A stretch of 64,000 nt of DNA. It comes from Anadara kagoshimensis. Taxonomy: Eukaryota; Mollusca; Bivalvia; Arcoida; Arcidae. The DNA lies in assembly GCA_021292105.1 (NCBI GenBank), contig CM037861.1, forward strand, positions 62,029,566 to 62,093,565, given 5' to 3'. This document shows, piece after piece, positions 1 to 15,570 of this stretch. The position numbers and the translations under genes are program-made. Each line of letters begins with the position of its first letter. Position 1 is the stretch's first letter. The notes under the pieces were generated by a model, which searched no databases, was not told the DNA's origin, and saw nothing but the letters and a program-made list of their open reading frames with translations.

Positions 1-3000
1 TGTATTAACTGTTCATACCGTGATTAAACCAGTCTGTATTAACAGTTCATACCGAGATTAAACCAGTCTGTATTAACAGTTCATACCGTGATTAAACCAG
101 TCTGTATTAACAGTTCATACCGTGATTAAACCAGTCTGCATTAACAGTCCATACCGTGATTAAACCAGTCTGCATTAACAGTTCATACCGAGATTAAACC
201 AGTCTGCATTAACAGTTCATACCGTGATTAAACCAGTCTGTATTAACAGTTCATACCGTGATTAAACCAGTCTGCATTAACAGTTCATACCGTGATTAAA
301 CCAGTCTGCATTAACAGTTCATACCGTGATTAAACCAGTCTGTATTAACAGTTCATACCGTGATTAAACCAGTCTGCATTAACAGTTCATACCGAGATTA
401 AACCAGTCTGCATTAACAGTTGATACCGAGATTAAACCAGTCTGCATTAACAGTTCATACCGTGATTAAACCAGTCTGTATTAACAGTTCATACCGAGAT
501 TAAACCAGTCTGCATTAACAGTTCATACCGTGATTAAACCAGTCTGCATTAACAGTTCATACCGTGATTAAACCAGTCTGTATTAACAGTTCATACCGTG
601 ATTAAACCAGTCTGCATTAACAGTTTCATACCGTGATTAAACCAGTCTGTATTAACAGTTCATACCGTGATTAAACCAGTCTGTATTAACAGTTCATACC
701 GTGATTAAACCGTCTGTATTAACAGTTCATACCGTGATTAAACCAGTCTGTATTAACAGTTCATACCGTGATTAAACCAGTCTGTATTAACAGTTCATAC
801 CGTGATTAAACCAGTCTGCATTAACAGTTCATACCGTGATTAAACCAGTCTGTATTAACAGTTCATACCGTGATTAAACCAGTCTGCATTAACAGTTCAT
901 ACCGTGATTGAACCGTCTGTATTAACAGTTCATACCGTGATTAAACCAGTCTGCATTAACAGTTCATACCGTGATTAAACCAGTCTGCATTAACAGTTCA
1001 TACCGTGATTAAACCAGTCTGCATTAACAGTTCATACCGTGATTAAACAGTCTGCATTAACAGTTCATACCATGATTAAACGAGTCTGTATTTAAAGTTC
1101 ATACCGTGATTAAACGAGTATCTTAACAGTTCATACCGTGATTAAACCAGTCTGCATTAACAGTTCATACCGTGATTAAACCAGTCTGCATTAACAGTTC
1201 ATACCGTGATTAAACCAGTCTGCATTAACAGTTCATACCGTGATTAAACCAGTCTGTATTTACAGTTCATACCGTGATAAACCAGTCTGTATTTACAGTT
1301 CATACCGTGATTAAACCAGTCTGCATTAACAGTTCATACCGTGATTAAACTAGTCTGCATTAACAGTTCATACCGTGATTAAACCAGTCTGCATTAACAG
1401 TTCATACCGTGATTAACCAGTCTGCATTAACAGTTCATACCGTGATTAAACCAGTCTGCATTAACAGTTCATACCGTGATTAAACGATCTGCATTAACAG
1501 TTCATACCGTGATTAAACCAGTCTGCATTAACAGTTCATACCGTGATTAAACCAGTCTGTATTAACAGTTCATACCGTGATTAAACGAGTCTGTATTCAG
1601 TTCATACCGTGATTAAACCAGTCTGCATTAACAGTTCATACCGTGATTAAACCAGTCTGTATTAACAGTTCATACCGTGATTAAACCAGTCTGTATTAAC
1701 AGTTCATACCGTGATTAAACCAGTCTGCATTAACAGTCCATACCGAGATTAAACCATCTGCATTAACAGTTCATACCGTGATTAAACCAGTCTGTATTAA
1801 CAGTTCATACCGTGATTAAACCAGTCTGTATTACAGTTCATACCGTGATTAAACCAGTCTGCATTAACAGTCCATACCGAGATTAAACCAGTCTGCATTA
1901 ACAGTTCATACCGTGATTAAACCGTCTGCATTAACAGTTCATACCGTGATTAAACCAGTCTGCATTAACAGTTCATACCGCGATTAAACCAGTCTGCATT
2001 AACAGTTCATACCGTGATTAAACCAGTCTGTATTAACAGTTCATACCGTAATTAAACCAGTCTGCATTAACAGTTCATACCGTGACTAAAAAAACAAAGA
2101 CTGTATTAACAGTTCATACCGTGATTAAACCAGTCTGTATTAACAGTTCATACCGTGATTAAACCAGTCTGTATTAACAGTTCATACCGTGATTAAACCA
2201 GTCTGCATTAACAGTTCATATCGTGATTAAACCAGTCTGTATTAACAGTTCATACCGTGATTAAACCAGTCTGTATTAACAGTTCATACCGTGATTAAAC
2301 CAGTCTGTATTAACAGTTCATACCGTGATTAAACCAGTCTGTATTAACAGTTCATACCGTGATTAAACCAGTCTGTATTAACAGTTCATACCGAGATTAA
2401 ACCAGTCTGCATTAACAGTTCATACCGTGATTAAACCAGTCTGCATTAACAGTTCATACCGTGATTAAACCAGTCTGTATTAACAGTTCATACCGTGATT
2501 AAACCAGTCTGCATTAACAGTTCATACCGTGATTAAACCAGTCTGCATTAACAGTTCATACCGTGATTGAACCAGTCTGTATTAACAGTTCATACCGTGA
2601 TTAAACCAGTCTGCATTAACAGTTCATACCGTGATTAAACCAGTCTGCATTAACAGTTCATACCGTGATTAAACCAGTCTGCATTAACAGTTCATACCGT
2701 GATTAAACCAGTCTGCATTAACAGTTCATACCGTGATTAAACCAGTCTGCATTAACAGTTCATACCATGATTAAACGAGTCTGTACTTAAAGTTCATACC
2801 GTGATTAAACGAGTATGCATTAACAGTTCATACCGTGATTAAACCAGTCTGCATTAACAGTTCATACCGTGATTAAACGAGTCTGCATTAACAGTTCATA
2901 CCGTGATTAAACCAGTCTGCATTAACAGTTCATACCGTGATTAAACCAGTCTGCATTAACAGTTTCATACCGTGATTAAACCAGTCTGTATTAACAGTTC

Positions 3001-6000
3001 ATACCGTGAATAAACCAGTCTGTATTTAACAGTTCATACGTGATTAAACCAGTCTGTATTTACAGTTCATACCGTGATTAAACCAGTCTGCATTAACAGT
3101 TCATACCGTGATTAAACCAGTCTGCATTAACAGTTCATACCGTGATTAAACCAGTCTGCATTAACAGTTCATACCGTGATTAAACCAGTCTGCATTAACA
3201 GTTCATACCGTGATTAAACCAGTCTGCATTAACAGTTCATATCCGTGATTAAACCAGTCTGTATTACAGTTCATACCGTGATTAAACCAGTCTGCATTAA
3301 CAGTTCATACCGTGATTAAACCAGTCTGCATTAACAGTTCATACCGTGATTAAACCAGTCTGCATTAACAGTTCATACCGTGATTAAACGAGTCTGCATT
3401 AACAGTTCATACCGTGATTAAACCAGTCTGCATTAACAGTTCATACCGTGATTAAACCAGTCTGTATTAACAGTTCATACCGTGATTAAACGAGTCTGTA
3501 TTTACAGTTCATACCGTGATTAAACCAGTCTGTATTAACAGTTCATACCGTGATTAAACCAGTCTGTATTAACAGTTCATACCGTGATTAAACCAGTCTG
3601 TATTACAGTTCATACGTGATTAAACCAGTCTGCATTAACAGTTCATACCGTGATTAAACAAGTCTGCATTAACAGTTTCATACCGTGATTAAACCAGTCT
3701 GTATTACAGTTCATACCGTGATTAAACGAGTCTGTATTACAGTTCATATCGTGATTAAACCAGTCTGCATTAACAGTTCATACCGTGATTAAACCAGTCT
3801 GTATTAACAGTTCATACCGTGACTAAACCAGACTGTATTAACAGTTCATACCGTGATTAAACCAGTCTGTATTAACAGTTCATACCGTGATTAAACCAGT
3901 CTGTATTAACAGTTCATACCGTGATTAAACAGTCTGCATTAACAGTTCATACCGTGATTAAACCAGTCTGCATTAACAGTTCATACCGTGATTAAACCAG
4001 TCTGCATTAACAGTTCATACCGTGATTAACGTCTGTATTAACAGTTTCATACCGTGATTAAACCAGTCTGCATTAACAGTTCATACCTGATTAAACCAGT
4101 CTGTATTAACAGTTCATACCGTGATTAAACAGTCTGTATTAACAGTTCATACCGTGACTAAACCAGTCTGCATTAACAGTTCATACGTGATTAAACGAGT
4201 CTGTATAACAGTTCATACCGTGATTAAACGTCTGTATTACAGTTTCATATCGTGATTAAACCAGTCTGCATTAACAGTTCATACCGTGATTAAACCAGTC
4301 TGCATTAACAGTTCATACCGTGATTAAACCAGTCTGTATTAACAGTTCATACCGTGATTAAACAAGTCTGCATTAACAGTTCATACCGTGATTAAACGAG
4401 TCTGTATTAACAGTTCATACCGTGATTAAACCAGTCTGTATTTACAGTTCATACCGTGATTAAACGAGTCTGTATTACAGTTCATATCGTGATTAAACCA
4501 GTCTGCATTAACAGTTCATACCGTGATTAAACCAGTCTGTATTAACAGTTCATACGTGATTAAACTAGTCTGCATTAACAGTTCATACCGTGATTAAACA
4601 GTCTGCATTAACAGTTCATATCGTGATTAAACCAGTCTGTCATTAACAGTTCATACCGTGATTAAACCGTCTGTCATTAAAGTTCATACCGTGATTAAAC
4701 CAGTCTGTATTAACAGTTCATACCGTGATTAAACCAGTCTGTATTAACAGTCATATCGTGATTAAACCAGTCTGCATTAACAGTCCATGCCGTGATTAAA
4801 CCAGTCTGCATTAACAGTTCATACCGTGATTAAACGAGTCTGTATTAACAGTTCATACCGTGATTAAAGTCTGTATTTAACAGTTCATACCGTGATTAAC
4901 GAGTCTGTATTAACAGTTCATATCGTGATTAAACCAGTCTGCATTAACAGTTCATACCGTGATTAAACCAGTCTGTATTAACAGTTCATACCGTGACTAA
5001 AAAACAAAGACTGTATTAACAGTTCATACCGTGATTAAACCAGTCTGTATTAACAGTTCATACCGTGATTAAACCAGTCTGTATTTACAGTTCATACCGT
5101 GATTAAGCCAGTCTGCATTAACAGTTCATACCGTGATTAAACGAGTCTGTATTAACAGTTCATACCGTGATCAAACCAGTCTGTATTTACAGTTCATACC
5201 GTGATTAAACGAGTCTGTATTTACAGTTCATACCGTGATTAAACCAGTCTGTAGTAACAGTTCATACCGTGATTAAACCAGTCTGCATTAACAGTTCATA
5301 CCGTGATTAAACCAGTCTGCATTAGCAGTTCATACCGTGATTAAACCAGTCTGCATTAACAGTTCATACCGTGATTAAACCAGTCTGTATTAACAGTTCA
5401 TACCGTGATTAAACCAGTCTGCATTAACAGTTCATACCGTGATTAAACCAGTCTGTATTTACAGTTCATACCGTGATTAAACGAGTCTGTATTTACAGTT
5501 CATACCGTGATTAAACCAGTCTGCATTAACAGTTCATATCGTGATTAAACCAGTCTGCATTAACAGTTCATACCGTGATTAAACCAGTCTGTATTAACAG
5601 TTCATACCGTGATTAAACCAGTCTGTATTAACAGTTCATACCGTGATTAAACAAGTCTGCATTAACAGTTCATACCGTGATTAAACCAGTCTGTATTAAC
5701 AGTTCATACCGTGATTAAACCAGTCTGCATTAACAGTTCATACCGTGATTAAACCAGTCTGTATTAACAGTTCATACCGTGATTAAACTAGTCTGCATTA
5801 TCAGTTCATACCGTGATTAAACCAGTCTGTATTAACAGTTTATATCGTGATTAAACAAGTCTGCATTAACAGTTCATACCGTGATTAAACCAGTCTGTAT
5901 TAACAGTTCATACCGTGATTAAACCAGTCTGCATTAACAGTTCATACCGTGATTAAACCAGTCTGTATTAACAGTTCATACCGTGATTAAACCAGTCTGC

Positions 6001-9000
6001 ATTAACAGTTCATACCGTGATTAAACCAGTCTGCATTAACAGTTCATACCGTGATTAAACCAGTCTGCATTAACAGTTCATACCGTGATTAAACCAGTCT
6101 GCATTAACAGTTCATACCGTGATTAAACCAGTCTGTATTAACAGTTCATACCGTGATTAAACAAGTCTGCATTAACAGTTTATACCGTGATTAAACCAGT
6201 CTGCATTAACAGTTCATATCGTGATTAAACAAGTCTGCATTAACAGTTCATACCGTGATTAAACCAGTCTGTATTAACAGTTCATACCGTGATTAAACCA
6301 GTCTGCATTAACAGTTCATACCGTGATTAAACCAGTCTGTATTAACAGTTCATACCGTGATTAAACCAGTCTGTATTAACAGTTCATACCGTGATTAAAC
6401 AAGTCTGCATTAACAGTTCATACCGTGATTAAACCAGTCTGTATTAATAGTTCATACCGTGATTAAACCAGTCTGCATTAACAGTTCATACCGTGATTAA
6501 ACCAGTCTGTATTAACAGTTCATACCGTGATTAAACCAGTCTGCATTAACAGTTGATACCGTGATTAAACCAGTCTGTATTAACAGTTCATACCGTGATT
6601 AAACAAGTCTGCATTAACAGTTCATACCGTGATTAAACCAGTCTGTATTAACAGTTCATACCGTGATTAAACCAGTCTGCATTAACAGTTCATACCGTGA
6701 TTAAACCAGTCTGTATTAACACTTCATACCATGATTAAACCAGTCTGTATTAACAGTTCATACCGTGATTAAACCAGTCTGCATTAACAGTTCATACCGT
6801 GATTAAACCAGTCTGCATTAACAGTTCATACCGTGATTAAACCAGTCTGCATTAACAGTCCATACCGAGATTAAACCAGTCTGCATTAACAGTTCATACC
6901 GTGATTAAACCAGTCTGTATTAACAGTTCATACCGTGATTAAACCAGTCTGCATTAACAGTTCATATCGTGATTAAACCAGTCTGTATTAACAATTCATA
7001 CCGTGATTAAACCAGTCTGCATTAACAGTTCATACCGTGATTAAACGAGTCTGTATTTACAGTTCATATCGTGATTAAACCAGTCTGCATTAACAGTTCA
7101 TACCGTGATTAAACCAGTCTGTATTAACAGTTCATACCGTGATTAAACCAGTCTGCATTAACAGTTCATACCGTGATTAAACCAGTCTGTATTAACAGTT
7201 CATACCGTGATTAAACCAGTCTGCATTAACAGTTGATACCGTGATTAAACCAGTCTGTATTAACAGTTCATACCGTGATTAAACAAGTCTGCATTAACAG
7301 TTCATACCGTGATTAAACCAGTCTGTATTAACAGTTCATACCGTGATTAAACCAGTCTGCATTAACAGTTCATACCGTGATTAAACCAGTCTGTATTAAC
7401 ACTTCATACCGTGATTAACCAGTCTGCATTAACAGTTCATACCGTGATTAAACCAGTCTGTATTAACAGTTCATACCGTGATTAAACCAGTCTGCATTAA
7501 CAGTTCATATCGTGATTAAACCAGTCTGTATTAACAATTCATACCGTGATTAAACCAGTCTGCATTAACAGTTCATACCGTGATTAAACGAGTCTGTATT
7601 TACAGTTCATATCGTGATTAAACCAGTCTGCATTAACAGTTCATACCGTGTTAAAACCAGTCTGTATTAACAGTTCATACCGTGACTAAAAACAAAGACT
7701 GTATTAACAGTTCATACCGTGATTAAACCAGTCTGCATTAACAGTTCATACCGTGATTAAACCAGTCTGTATTAACAGTTCATACCGTGATTAAACCAGT
7801 CTGTATTAACAGTTCATAACGTGATTAAACCAGTCTGCATTAACAGTTCATACCGTGATTAAACAGTCTGCATTAACAATTCATACCGTGATTAAACAAG
7901 CCTGCATTAACAGTTCATATCGTGATTAAACCAGTCTGTATTAACAGTTCATACCGTGATTAAACCAGTCTGTATTAACAGTTCATACCGTGATTAAACC
8001 AGTCTGTATTAACAGTTCATACCGTGATTAAACAAGTCTGCATTAACAGTTCATACCGTGATTAAACCAGTCTGCATTAACAGTTCATACCGTGATTAAA
8101 CCAGTCTGTATTAACAGTTCATACCGTGATTAAACCAGTCTGCATTAACAGTTCATACCGTGATTAAACCAGCCTGTATTAACAGTTCATACCGTGATTA
8201 AACCAGTCTGCATTAACAGTTCATACCGTGATTAAACCAGTCTGTATTAACAGTTCATACCCTGATTAAACCAGTCTGTATTAACAGTTCATACCGTGAT
8301 TAAACCAGTGTGTATTAACAGTTCATACCGTGATTAAACAAGTCTGCATTAACAGTTCATACCGTGATTAAACCAGTCTGTATTAACAGTTCATACCGTG
8401 ATTAAACAAGTCTGCATTAACAGTTCATACCGTGATTAAACCAGTCTGCATTAACAGTTCATACCGTGATTAAACCAGTCTGTATTAACAGTTCATACCG
8501 TGATTAAACCAGTCTGCATTAACAGTTCATACCGTGATTAAACCAGTCTGTATTAACAGTTCATACCGTGATTAAACCAGTCTGCATTAACAGTTCATAC
8601 CGTGATTAACCAGTCTGTATTAACAGTTCATACCGTGATTAAACCAGTCTGTATTAACAGTTCATACCGTGATTAAACCAGTCTGTATTAACAATTCATA
8701 CCGTGATTAAACCAGTCTGTATTAACAGTTCATACCGTGATTAAACCAGTCTGCATTAACAGTTCATATCGTGATTAAACCAGTCTGTATTAACAATTCA
8801 TACCGTGATTAAACCAGTCTGCATTAACAGTTCATACCGTGATTAAACGAGTCTGTATTTACAGTTCATATCGTGATTAAACCAGTCTGCATTAACAGTT
8901 CATACCGTGATTAAACCAGTCTGTATTAACAGTTCATACCGTGACTAAAAAACAAAGACTGTATTAACAGTTCATACCGTGATTAAACCAGTCTGCATTA

Positions 9001-12000
9001 ACAGTTCATACCGTGATTAAACCAGTCTGTATTAACAGTTCATACCGTGATTAAACCAGTCTGTATTAACAGTTCATAACGTGATTAAACCAGTCTGCAT
9101 TAACAGTTCATACCGTGATTAAACCAGTCTGCATTAACAATTCATACCGTGATTAAACAAGCCTGCATTAACAGTTCATATCGTGATTAAACCAGTCTGT
9201 ATTAACAGTTCATACCGTGATTAAACCAGTCTGTATTAACAGTTCATACCGTGATTAAACCAGTCTGTATTAACAGTTCATACCGTGATTAAACAAGTCT
9301 GCATTAACAGTTCATACCGTGATTAAACCAGTCTGCATTAACAGTTCATACCGTGATTAAACCAGTCTGCATTAACAGTTCATATCGTGATTAAACCAGT
9401 CTGCATTAACAGTTCATACCGTGATTAAACCAGTCTGCATTAACAGTTCATACCGTGATTAAACCAGTCTGTATTAACAGTTCATACCGTGATTAAACCA
9501 GTCTGCATTAACAGTTCATACCGTGATTAAACCAGTCTGTATTAACAGTTCATACCGTGACTAAAAAACAAAGACTGTATTAACAGTTCATACCGTGATT
9601 AAACCAGTCTGTATTAACAGTTCATACCGTGACTAAAAAACAAAGACTGTATTAACAGTTCATACCGTGATTAAACCAGTCTGCATTAACAGTTCATACC
9701 GTGATTAAACCAGTCTGTATTAACAGTTCATACCGTGACTAAAAACAAAGACTGTATTAACAGTTCATACCGTGATTAAACCAGTCTGTATTAACAGTTC
9801 ATACCGTGATTAAACCAGTCTGCATTAACAGTTCATACCGTGATTAAACCAGTCTGCATTAACAGTTCATACCGTGATTAAACCAGTCTGTATTAACAGT
9901 TCATACCGTGATTAAACCAGTCTGTATTAACAGTTCATACCGTGATTAAACCAGTCTGCATTAACAGTTCATACCGTGATTAAACCAGTCTGCATTAACA
10001 ATTCATACCGTGATTAAACAAGCCTGCATTAACAGTTCATATCGTGATTAAACCAGTCTGTATTAACAGTTCATACCGTGATTAAACCAGTCTGTATTAA
10101 CAGTTCATACCGTGATTAAACCAGTCTGTATTAACAGTTCATACCGTGATTAAACAAGTCTGCATTAACAGTTCATACCGTGATTAAACCAGTCTGCATT
10201 AACAGTTCATACCGTGATTAAACCAGTCTGCATTAACAGTTCATATCGTGATTAAACCAGTCTGCATTAACAGTTCATACCGTGATTAAACCAGTCTGCA
10301 TTAACAGTTCATACCGTGATTAAACCAGTCTGTATTAACAGTTCATACCGTGATTAAACCAGTCTGCATTAACAGTTCATACCGTGATTAAACCAGTCTG
10401 TATTAACAGTTCATACCGTGACTAAAAAACAAAGACTGTATTAACAGTTCATACCGTGATTAAACCAGTCTGTATTAACAGTTCATACCGTGACTAAAAA
10501 AAAAGACTGTATTAACAGTTCATACCGTGATTAAACCAGTCTGCATTAACAGTTCATACCGTGATTAAACCAGTCTGTATTAACAGTTCATACCGTGACT
10601 AAAAAACAAAGACTGTATTAACAGTTCATACCGTGATTAAACCAGTCTGTATTAACAGTTCATACCGTGATTAAACCAGTCTGCATTAACAGTTCATACC
10701 GTGATTAAACCAGTCTGCATTAACAGTTCATACCGTGATTAAACCAGTCTGTATTAACAGTTCATACCGTGATTAAACCAGTCTGTATTAACAGTTCATA
10801 CCGTGATTAAACCAGTCTGTATTAACAGTTCATATCGTGATTAAACTAGTCTGCATTAACAGTTCATACCGTGATTAAACCAGTCTGTATTAACAGTTCA
10901 TACCGTGATTAAACCAGTCTGTATTAACAGTTCATATCGTGATTAAACTAGTCTGCATTAACAGTTTATACCGTGATTAAACCAGTCTGCATTAACAGTT
11001 CATACCGTGATTAAACCAGTCTGCATTAACAGTTCATACCGTGATTAAACCAGTCTGTATTAACAGTTCATACCGTGATTAAACCAGTCTGTATTAACAG
11101 TTCATATCGTGATTAAACTAGTCTGCATTAACAGTTCATACCGTGATTAAACCAGTCTGTATTAACAGTTCATACCGTGATTAAACCAGTCTGCATTAAC
11201 AGTTCATATCGTGATTAAACCAGTCTGTATTAACAGTTCATACCGTGATTAAACCAGTCTGTATTAACAGTTCATACCGTGATTAAACCAGTCTGCATTA
11301 ACAGTTGATACCGTGATTAAACCAGTCTGTATTAACAGTTCATACCATGATTAAACCAGTCTGTATTAACAGTTCATATCGTGATTAAACGAGTCTGTAT
11401 TTACAGTTCATATCGTGATTAAACCAGTCTGCATTAACAGTTCATACCGTGATTAAACCAGTCTGCATTAACAGTTCATACCGTGATTAAACCAGTCTGT
11501 ATTAACAGTTCATACCGTGATTAAACCAGTCTGCATTAACAGTTCATACCGTGACTAAAAAACAAAGACTGTATTAACAGTTCATACCGTGATTAAACCA
11601 GTCTGCATTAACAGTTCATACCGTGATTAAACCAGTCTGTATTAACAGTTCATACCGTGATTAAACCAGTCTGTATTAACAGTTCATAACGTGATTAAAC
11701 CAGTCTGCATTAACAGTTCATACCGTGATTAAACCAGTCTGCATTAACAATTCATACCGTGATTAAACAAGCCTGCATTAACAGTTCATATCGTGATTAA
11801 ACCAGTCTGTATTAACAGTTCATACCGTGATTAAACCAGTCTGTATTAACAGTTCATACCGTGATTAAACCAGTCTGTATTAACAGTTCATACCGTGATT
11901 AAACAAGTCTGCATTAACAGTTCATACCGTGATTAAACCAGTCTGCATTAACAGTTCATACCGTGATTAAACCAGTCTGCATTAACAGTTCATATCGTGA

Positions 12001-15000
12001 TTAAACCAGTCTGCATTAACAGTTCATACCGTGATTAAACCAGTCTGCATTAACAGTTCATACCGTGATTAAACCAGTCTGTATTAACAGTTCATACCGT
12101 GATTAAACCAGTCTGCATTAACAGTTCATACCGTGATTAAACCAGTCTGTATTAACAGTTCATACCGTGATTAAACCAGTCTGTATTAACAGTTCATACC
12201 GTGATTAAACCAGTCTGTATTAACAATTCATACCGTGATTAAACCAGTCTGTATTAACAGTTCATACCGTGATTAAACCAGTCTGCATTAACAGTTCATA
12301 TCGTGATTAAACCAGTCTGTATTAACAATTCATACCGTGATTAAACCAGTCTGCATTAACAGTTCATACCGTGATTAAACGAGTCTGTATTTACAGTTCA
12401 TATCGTGATTAAACCAGTCTGCATTAACAGTTCATACCGTGATTAAACCAGTCTGTATTAACAGTTCATACCGTGACTAAAAAACAAAGACTGTATTAAC
12501 AGTTCATACCGTGATTAAACCAGTCTGCATTAACAGTTCATACCGTGATTAAACCAGTCTGTATTAACAGTTCATACCGTGATTAAACCAGTCTGTATTA
12601 ACAGTTCATAACGTGATTAAACCAGTCTGCATTAACAGTTCATACCGTGATTAAACCAGTCTGCATTAACAATTCATACCGTGATTAAACAAGCCTGCAT
12701 TAACAGTTCATATCGTGATTAAACCAGTCTGTATTAACAGTTCATACCGTGATTAAACCAGTCTGTATTAACAGTTCATACCGTGATTAAACCAGTCTGT
12801 ATTAACAGTTCATACCGTGATTAAACAAGTCTGCATTAACAGTTCATACCGTGATTAAACCAGTCTGCATTAACAGTTCATACCGTGATTAAACCAGTCT
12901 GCATTAACAGTTCATATCGTGATTAAACCAGTCTGCATTAACAGTTCATACCGTGATTAAACCAGTCTGCATTAACAGTTCATACCGTGATTAAACCAGT
13001 CTGTATTAACAGTTCATACCGTGATTAAACCAGTCTGCATTAACAGTTCATACCGTGATTAAACCAGTCTGTATTAACAGTTCATACCGTGACTAAAAAA
13101 CAAAGACTGTATTAACAGTTCATACCGTGATTAAACCAGTCTGTATTAACAGTTCATACCGTGACTAAAAAACAAAGACTGTATTAACAGTTCATACCGT
13201 GATTAAACCAGTCTGCATTAACAGTTCATACCGTGATTAAACCAGTCTGTATTAACAGTTCATACCGTGACTAAAAAACAAAGACTGTATTAACAGTTCA
13301 TACCGTGATTAAACCAGTCTGTATTAACAGTTCATACCGTGATTAAACCAGTCTGCATTAACAGTTCATACCGTGATTAAACCAGTCTGCATTAACAGTT
13401 CATACCGTGATTAAACCAGTCTGTATTAACAGTTCATACCGTGATTAAACCAGTCTGTATTAACAGTTCATACCGTGATTAAACCAGTCTGTATTAACAG
13501 TTCATATCGTGATTAAACTAGTCTGCATTAACAGTTCATACCGTGATTAAACCAGTCTGTATTAACAGTTCATACCGTGATTAAACCAGTCTGTATTAAC
13601 AGTTCATATCGTGATTAAACTAGTCTGCATTAACAGTTTATACCGTGATTAAACCAGTCTGCATTAACAGTTCATACCGTGATTAAACCAGTCTGCATTA
13701 ACAGTTCATACCGTGATTAAACCAGTCTGTATTAACAGTTCATACCGTGATTAAACCAGTCTGTATTAACAGTTCATATCGTGATTAAACTAGTCTGCAT
13801 TAACAGTTCATACCGTGATTAAACCAGTCTGTATTAACAGTTCATACCGTGATTAAACCAGTCTGCATTAACAGTTCATATCGTGATTAAACCAGTCTGT
13901 ATTAACAGTTCATACCGTGATTAAACCAGTCTGTATTAACAGTTCATACCGTGATTAAACCAGTCTGCATTAACAGTTGATACCGTGATTAAACCAGTCT
14001 GTATTAACAGTTCATACCATGATTAAACCAGTCTGTATTAACAGTTCATATCGTGATTAAACGAGTCTGTATTTACAGTTCATATCGTGATTAAACCAGT
14101 CTGCATTAACAGTTCATACCGTGATTAAACCAGTCTGCATTAACAGTTCATACCGTGATTAAACCAGTCTGTATTAACAGTTCATACCGTGATTAAACCA
14201 GTCTGCATTAACAGTTCATACCGTGACTAAAAAACAAAGACTGTATTAACAGTTCATACCGTGATTAAACCAGTCTGCATTAACAGTTCATACCGTGATT
14301 AAACCAGTCTGTATTAACAGTTCATACCGTGATTAAACCAGTCTGTATTAACAGTTCATAACGTGATTAAACCAGTCTGCATTAACAGTTCATACCGTGA
14401 TTAAACCAGTCTGCATTAACAATTCATACCGTGATTAAACAAGCCTGCATTAACAGTTCATATCGTGATTAAACCAGTCTGTATTAACAGTTCATACCGT
14501 GATTAAACCAGTCTGTATTAACAGTTCATACCGTGATTAAACCAGTCTGTATTAACAGTTCATACCGTGATTAAACAAGTCTGCATTAACAGTTCATACC
14601 GTGATTAAACCAGTCTGCATTAACAGTTCATACCGTGATTAAACCAGTCTGCATTAACAGTTCATATCGTGATTAAACCAGTCTGCATTAACAGTTCATA
14701 CCGTGATTAAACCAGTCTGCATTAACAGTTCATACCGTGATTAAACCAGTCTGTATTAACAGTTCATACCGTGATTAAACCAGTCTGTATTAACAGTTCA
14801 TACCGTGATTAAACCAGTCTGTATTAACAGTTCATACCGTGATTAAACCAGTCTGTATTAACAGTTCATACCGTGATTAAACCAGTCTGTATTAACAGTT
14901 CATACCGTGATTAAACCAGTCTGCATTAACAGTTCATACCGTGATTAAACCAGTCTGCATTAACAGTTCATACCGTGATTAAACCAGTCTGTATTAACAG

Positions 15001-15570
15001 TTCATACCGTGATTAAAACAGTCTGTATTAACAGTTCATACCGTGATTAAACCAGTCTGTATTAACAGTTCATACCGTGATTAAACCAGTCTGCATTAAC
15101 AGTTCATACCGTGATTAAACCAGTCTGTATTAACAGTTCATACCGTGATTAAACCAGTCTGTATTAACAGTTCATACCGTGATTAAACCAGTCTGTATTA
15201 ACAGTTCATACCGTGATTAAACCAGTCTGTATTAACAGTTCATATCGTGATTAAACCAGTCTGTATTAACAGTTCATACCGTGATTAAACTAGTCTGCAT
15301 TAACAGTTCATACCGTGATTAAACCAGTCTGTATTAACAGTTCATACCGTGATTAAACTAGTCTGCATTAACAGTTCATACCGTGATTAAACCAGTCTGT
15401 ATTAACAGTTCATACCGTGATTAAACCAGTCTGTATTAACAGTTCATACCGTGATTAAACCAGTCTGTATTTACAGTTCATACCGTGATTAAACCAGTCT
15501 GTATTAACAGTTCATACCGTGATTAAACCAGTCTGTATTTACAGTTCATATCGTGACTAAAAAACAAAGA
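1..15570. repeat. 34-bp tandem satellite array (about 450 units)
   Basis: Nearly the whole stretch is a head-to-tail array of a 34-bp AT-rich unit. The unit begins CTGYATTAACAG, continues TTCATACC and ends GTGATTAAACCAGT. Two main unit types alternate irregularly (CTGTATT and CTGCATT); rarer variants have CATATCG, AAACAAG, AAACGAG, AAACTAG or CATAACG. Some units lost one to a few bases, especially between about 1 and 5 kb. A longer variant with ACTAAAAAACAAAGA replacing the end of the unit recurs many times. The unit length is not a multiple of three and every frame is rich in TAA/TGA, so it does not code. The array is open at position 1 and ends at about 15570. CTGT-ATTA-ACAG inside the unit is a short imperfect dyad. 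There are no unique spacers between units. Confidence 0.98.
8900..14760. repeat. Higher-order repeat zone within the satellite
   Basis: Rare unit variants recur in the same order at fixed offsets, so multi-unit blocks were copied. CATAACG at about 11687 and 14359 are 2672 bp apart. The AAGCCTG variant at 11772 and 14444 is also 2672 apart, and the CATACCATG variant at 11341 and 14013 is 2672 apart. A second offset of 3532 bp links 8944 to 12476, 9162 to 12694 and 9560 to 13092. A third of 861 bp links 9560 to 10421 and 9632 to 10493. These nested offsets fit recent segmental amplification of blocks by unequal exchange or rolling-circle reinsertion. Confidence 0.85.

Noticed and set aside
1..15570. 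CRISPR-like array
   Set aside because: Units abut with no unique spacers, the array is over 15 kb, and the context is a eukaryotic genome. It is a satellite.
1..15570. Telomeric repeat
   Set aside because: No TTAGGG-type short repeats. The 34-bp unit is not G-rich on either strand.
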